NCBI RefSeq assembly: GCF_001939735.1
Contig: NZ_MJIL01000086.1
Span: 1,412 to 47,163 of the forward strand
Direction: 5' to 3'
From: Photobacterium proteolyticum
GTDB taxonomy: Bacteria > Pseudomonadota > Gammaproteobacteria > Enterobacterales > Vibrionaceae
Length of the DNA: 45,752 nt
Shown here: positions 45,676-45,752 of the stretch, in pieces
Position numbering within the stretch: the first letter of the stretch is position 1
How the letters are laid out: the number at the start of each line of letters is the position of its first letter
Program-made: the position numbers and the translations under genes
Notes under the pieces: model-generated
Database searches by the model: none
Told to the model about the DNA's origin: nothing
The model's input: only the letters and a program-made list of their open reading frames with translations

Positions 45676-45752
45676 GTGCGCCGAGCATGGCGTTGTTCTA
45701 GGAGGTGAAAGTCCTCTACGGGCTCAGTCGAGCGAGAACCGTTAGCCTATGC
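45676..45752 (+). mobile_element. 5' end of a probable group II intron (truncated by window end)
   Basis: The sequence GTGCGCCGAGCATGGCG at 45676-45692 fits the 5' boundary GUGYG and domain I start of bacterial group II introns; it is followed by CTAGGAGGTGAAAGTCCTCT, a small conserved hairpin of such introns. Only 77 bases are visible, so the reverse transcriptase gene, if any, lies beyond the window. The site, three bases after the envZ terminator T-run, fits group IIC introns, which favour terminator stems; the class itself cannot be settled from this piece. Confidence 0.75.

Noticed and set aside
1..45752. CRISPR array, tRNA, rRNA, prophage or integron
   Set aside because: No regularly spaced repeats, no recognised cloverleaf or rRNA sequence, and no integrase or phage genes were seen; the only mobile-element sign is the intron start at 45676.

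Overview
The window looks like a chromosomal segment of a gammaproteobacterium of the family Vibrionaceae, perhaps a higher-GC Photobacterium-like species. The reasons are the protein sequences (FtsY/FtsE/FtsX/RpoH, GlpEGTRD, UbiCA, PlsB, LexA, NfuA, BioH, Tex, GreB, OmpR/EnvZ) and their order. The genus is an inference and was not checked by any search. No tRNA, rRNA or CRISPR array was seen.

Layout. (1) 1-3705: the end of ftsY (with a 36-bp tandem repeat), then ftsE-ftsX and rpoH. These are signal-recognition, divisome and heat-shock sigma functions. (2) 3706-4228: a gene-free stretch dense in GATC sites and DnaA-box-like sequences. (3) 4229-9656: a glycerol-3-phosphate block, glpE-glpG, glpT, glpR and glpD, with a near-consensus GlpR operator before glpD and a CRP-like site before glpT. 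(4) 9725-14592: a FliL-like secreted protein (minus), ubiC-ubiA (overlapping, ubiquinone synthesis) and plsB (minus). (5) 14919-16482: lexA with two SOS boxes, then an LCM-type methyltransferase behind a strong Fur-box candidate. (6) 16718-24426: a caa3-type cytochrome c oxidase cluster with its assembly factors: coxB (fused to cytochrome c), coxA, ctaG, coxC, SURF1, an Sco-like protein, ctaA and ctaB. A small membrane protein gene lies in the opposite direction inside it. (7) 24646-30844: a secreted 3D-domain protein, nfuA, gntX/comF, bioH, two unrecognised small proteins and tex.

(8) 31056-39269 is the accessory part. A seven-gene group sits between tex and greB. Six genes run on the minus strand: a RidA-like protein, an aldehyde dehydrogenase, an unusual M19-family amidohydrolase lacking usual metal ligands, a BCCT transporter and two proteins of unknown function. 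A LysR regulator faces them across a 157-bp control region with two inverted repeats. The set reads as uptake plus breakdown of a small nitrogenous compound, possibly a betaine. The substrate is unknown, and this is the best candidate here for an undescribed system.

(9) 39288-45602: greB, a Cache-domain chemoreceptor whose start codon overlaps the stop of a secreted SGNH-family esterase gene, then ompR-envZ. Between the esterase and ompR are two interlocked inverted repeats that could form a pseudoknot. (10) Directly after the envZ terminator the window ends in what looks like the 5' end of a group II intron.
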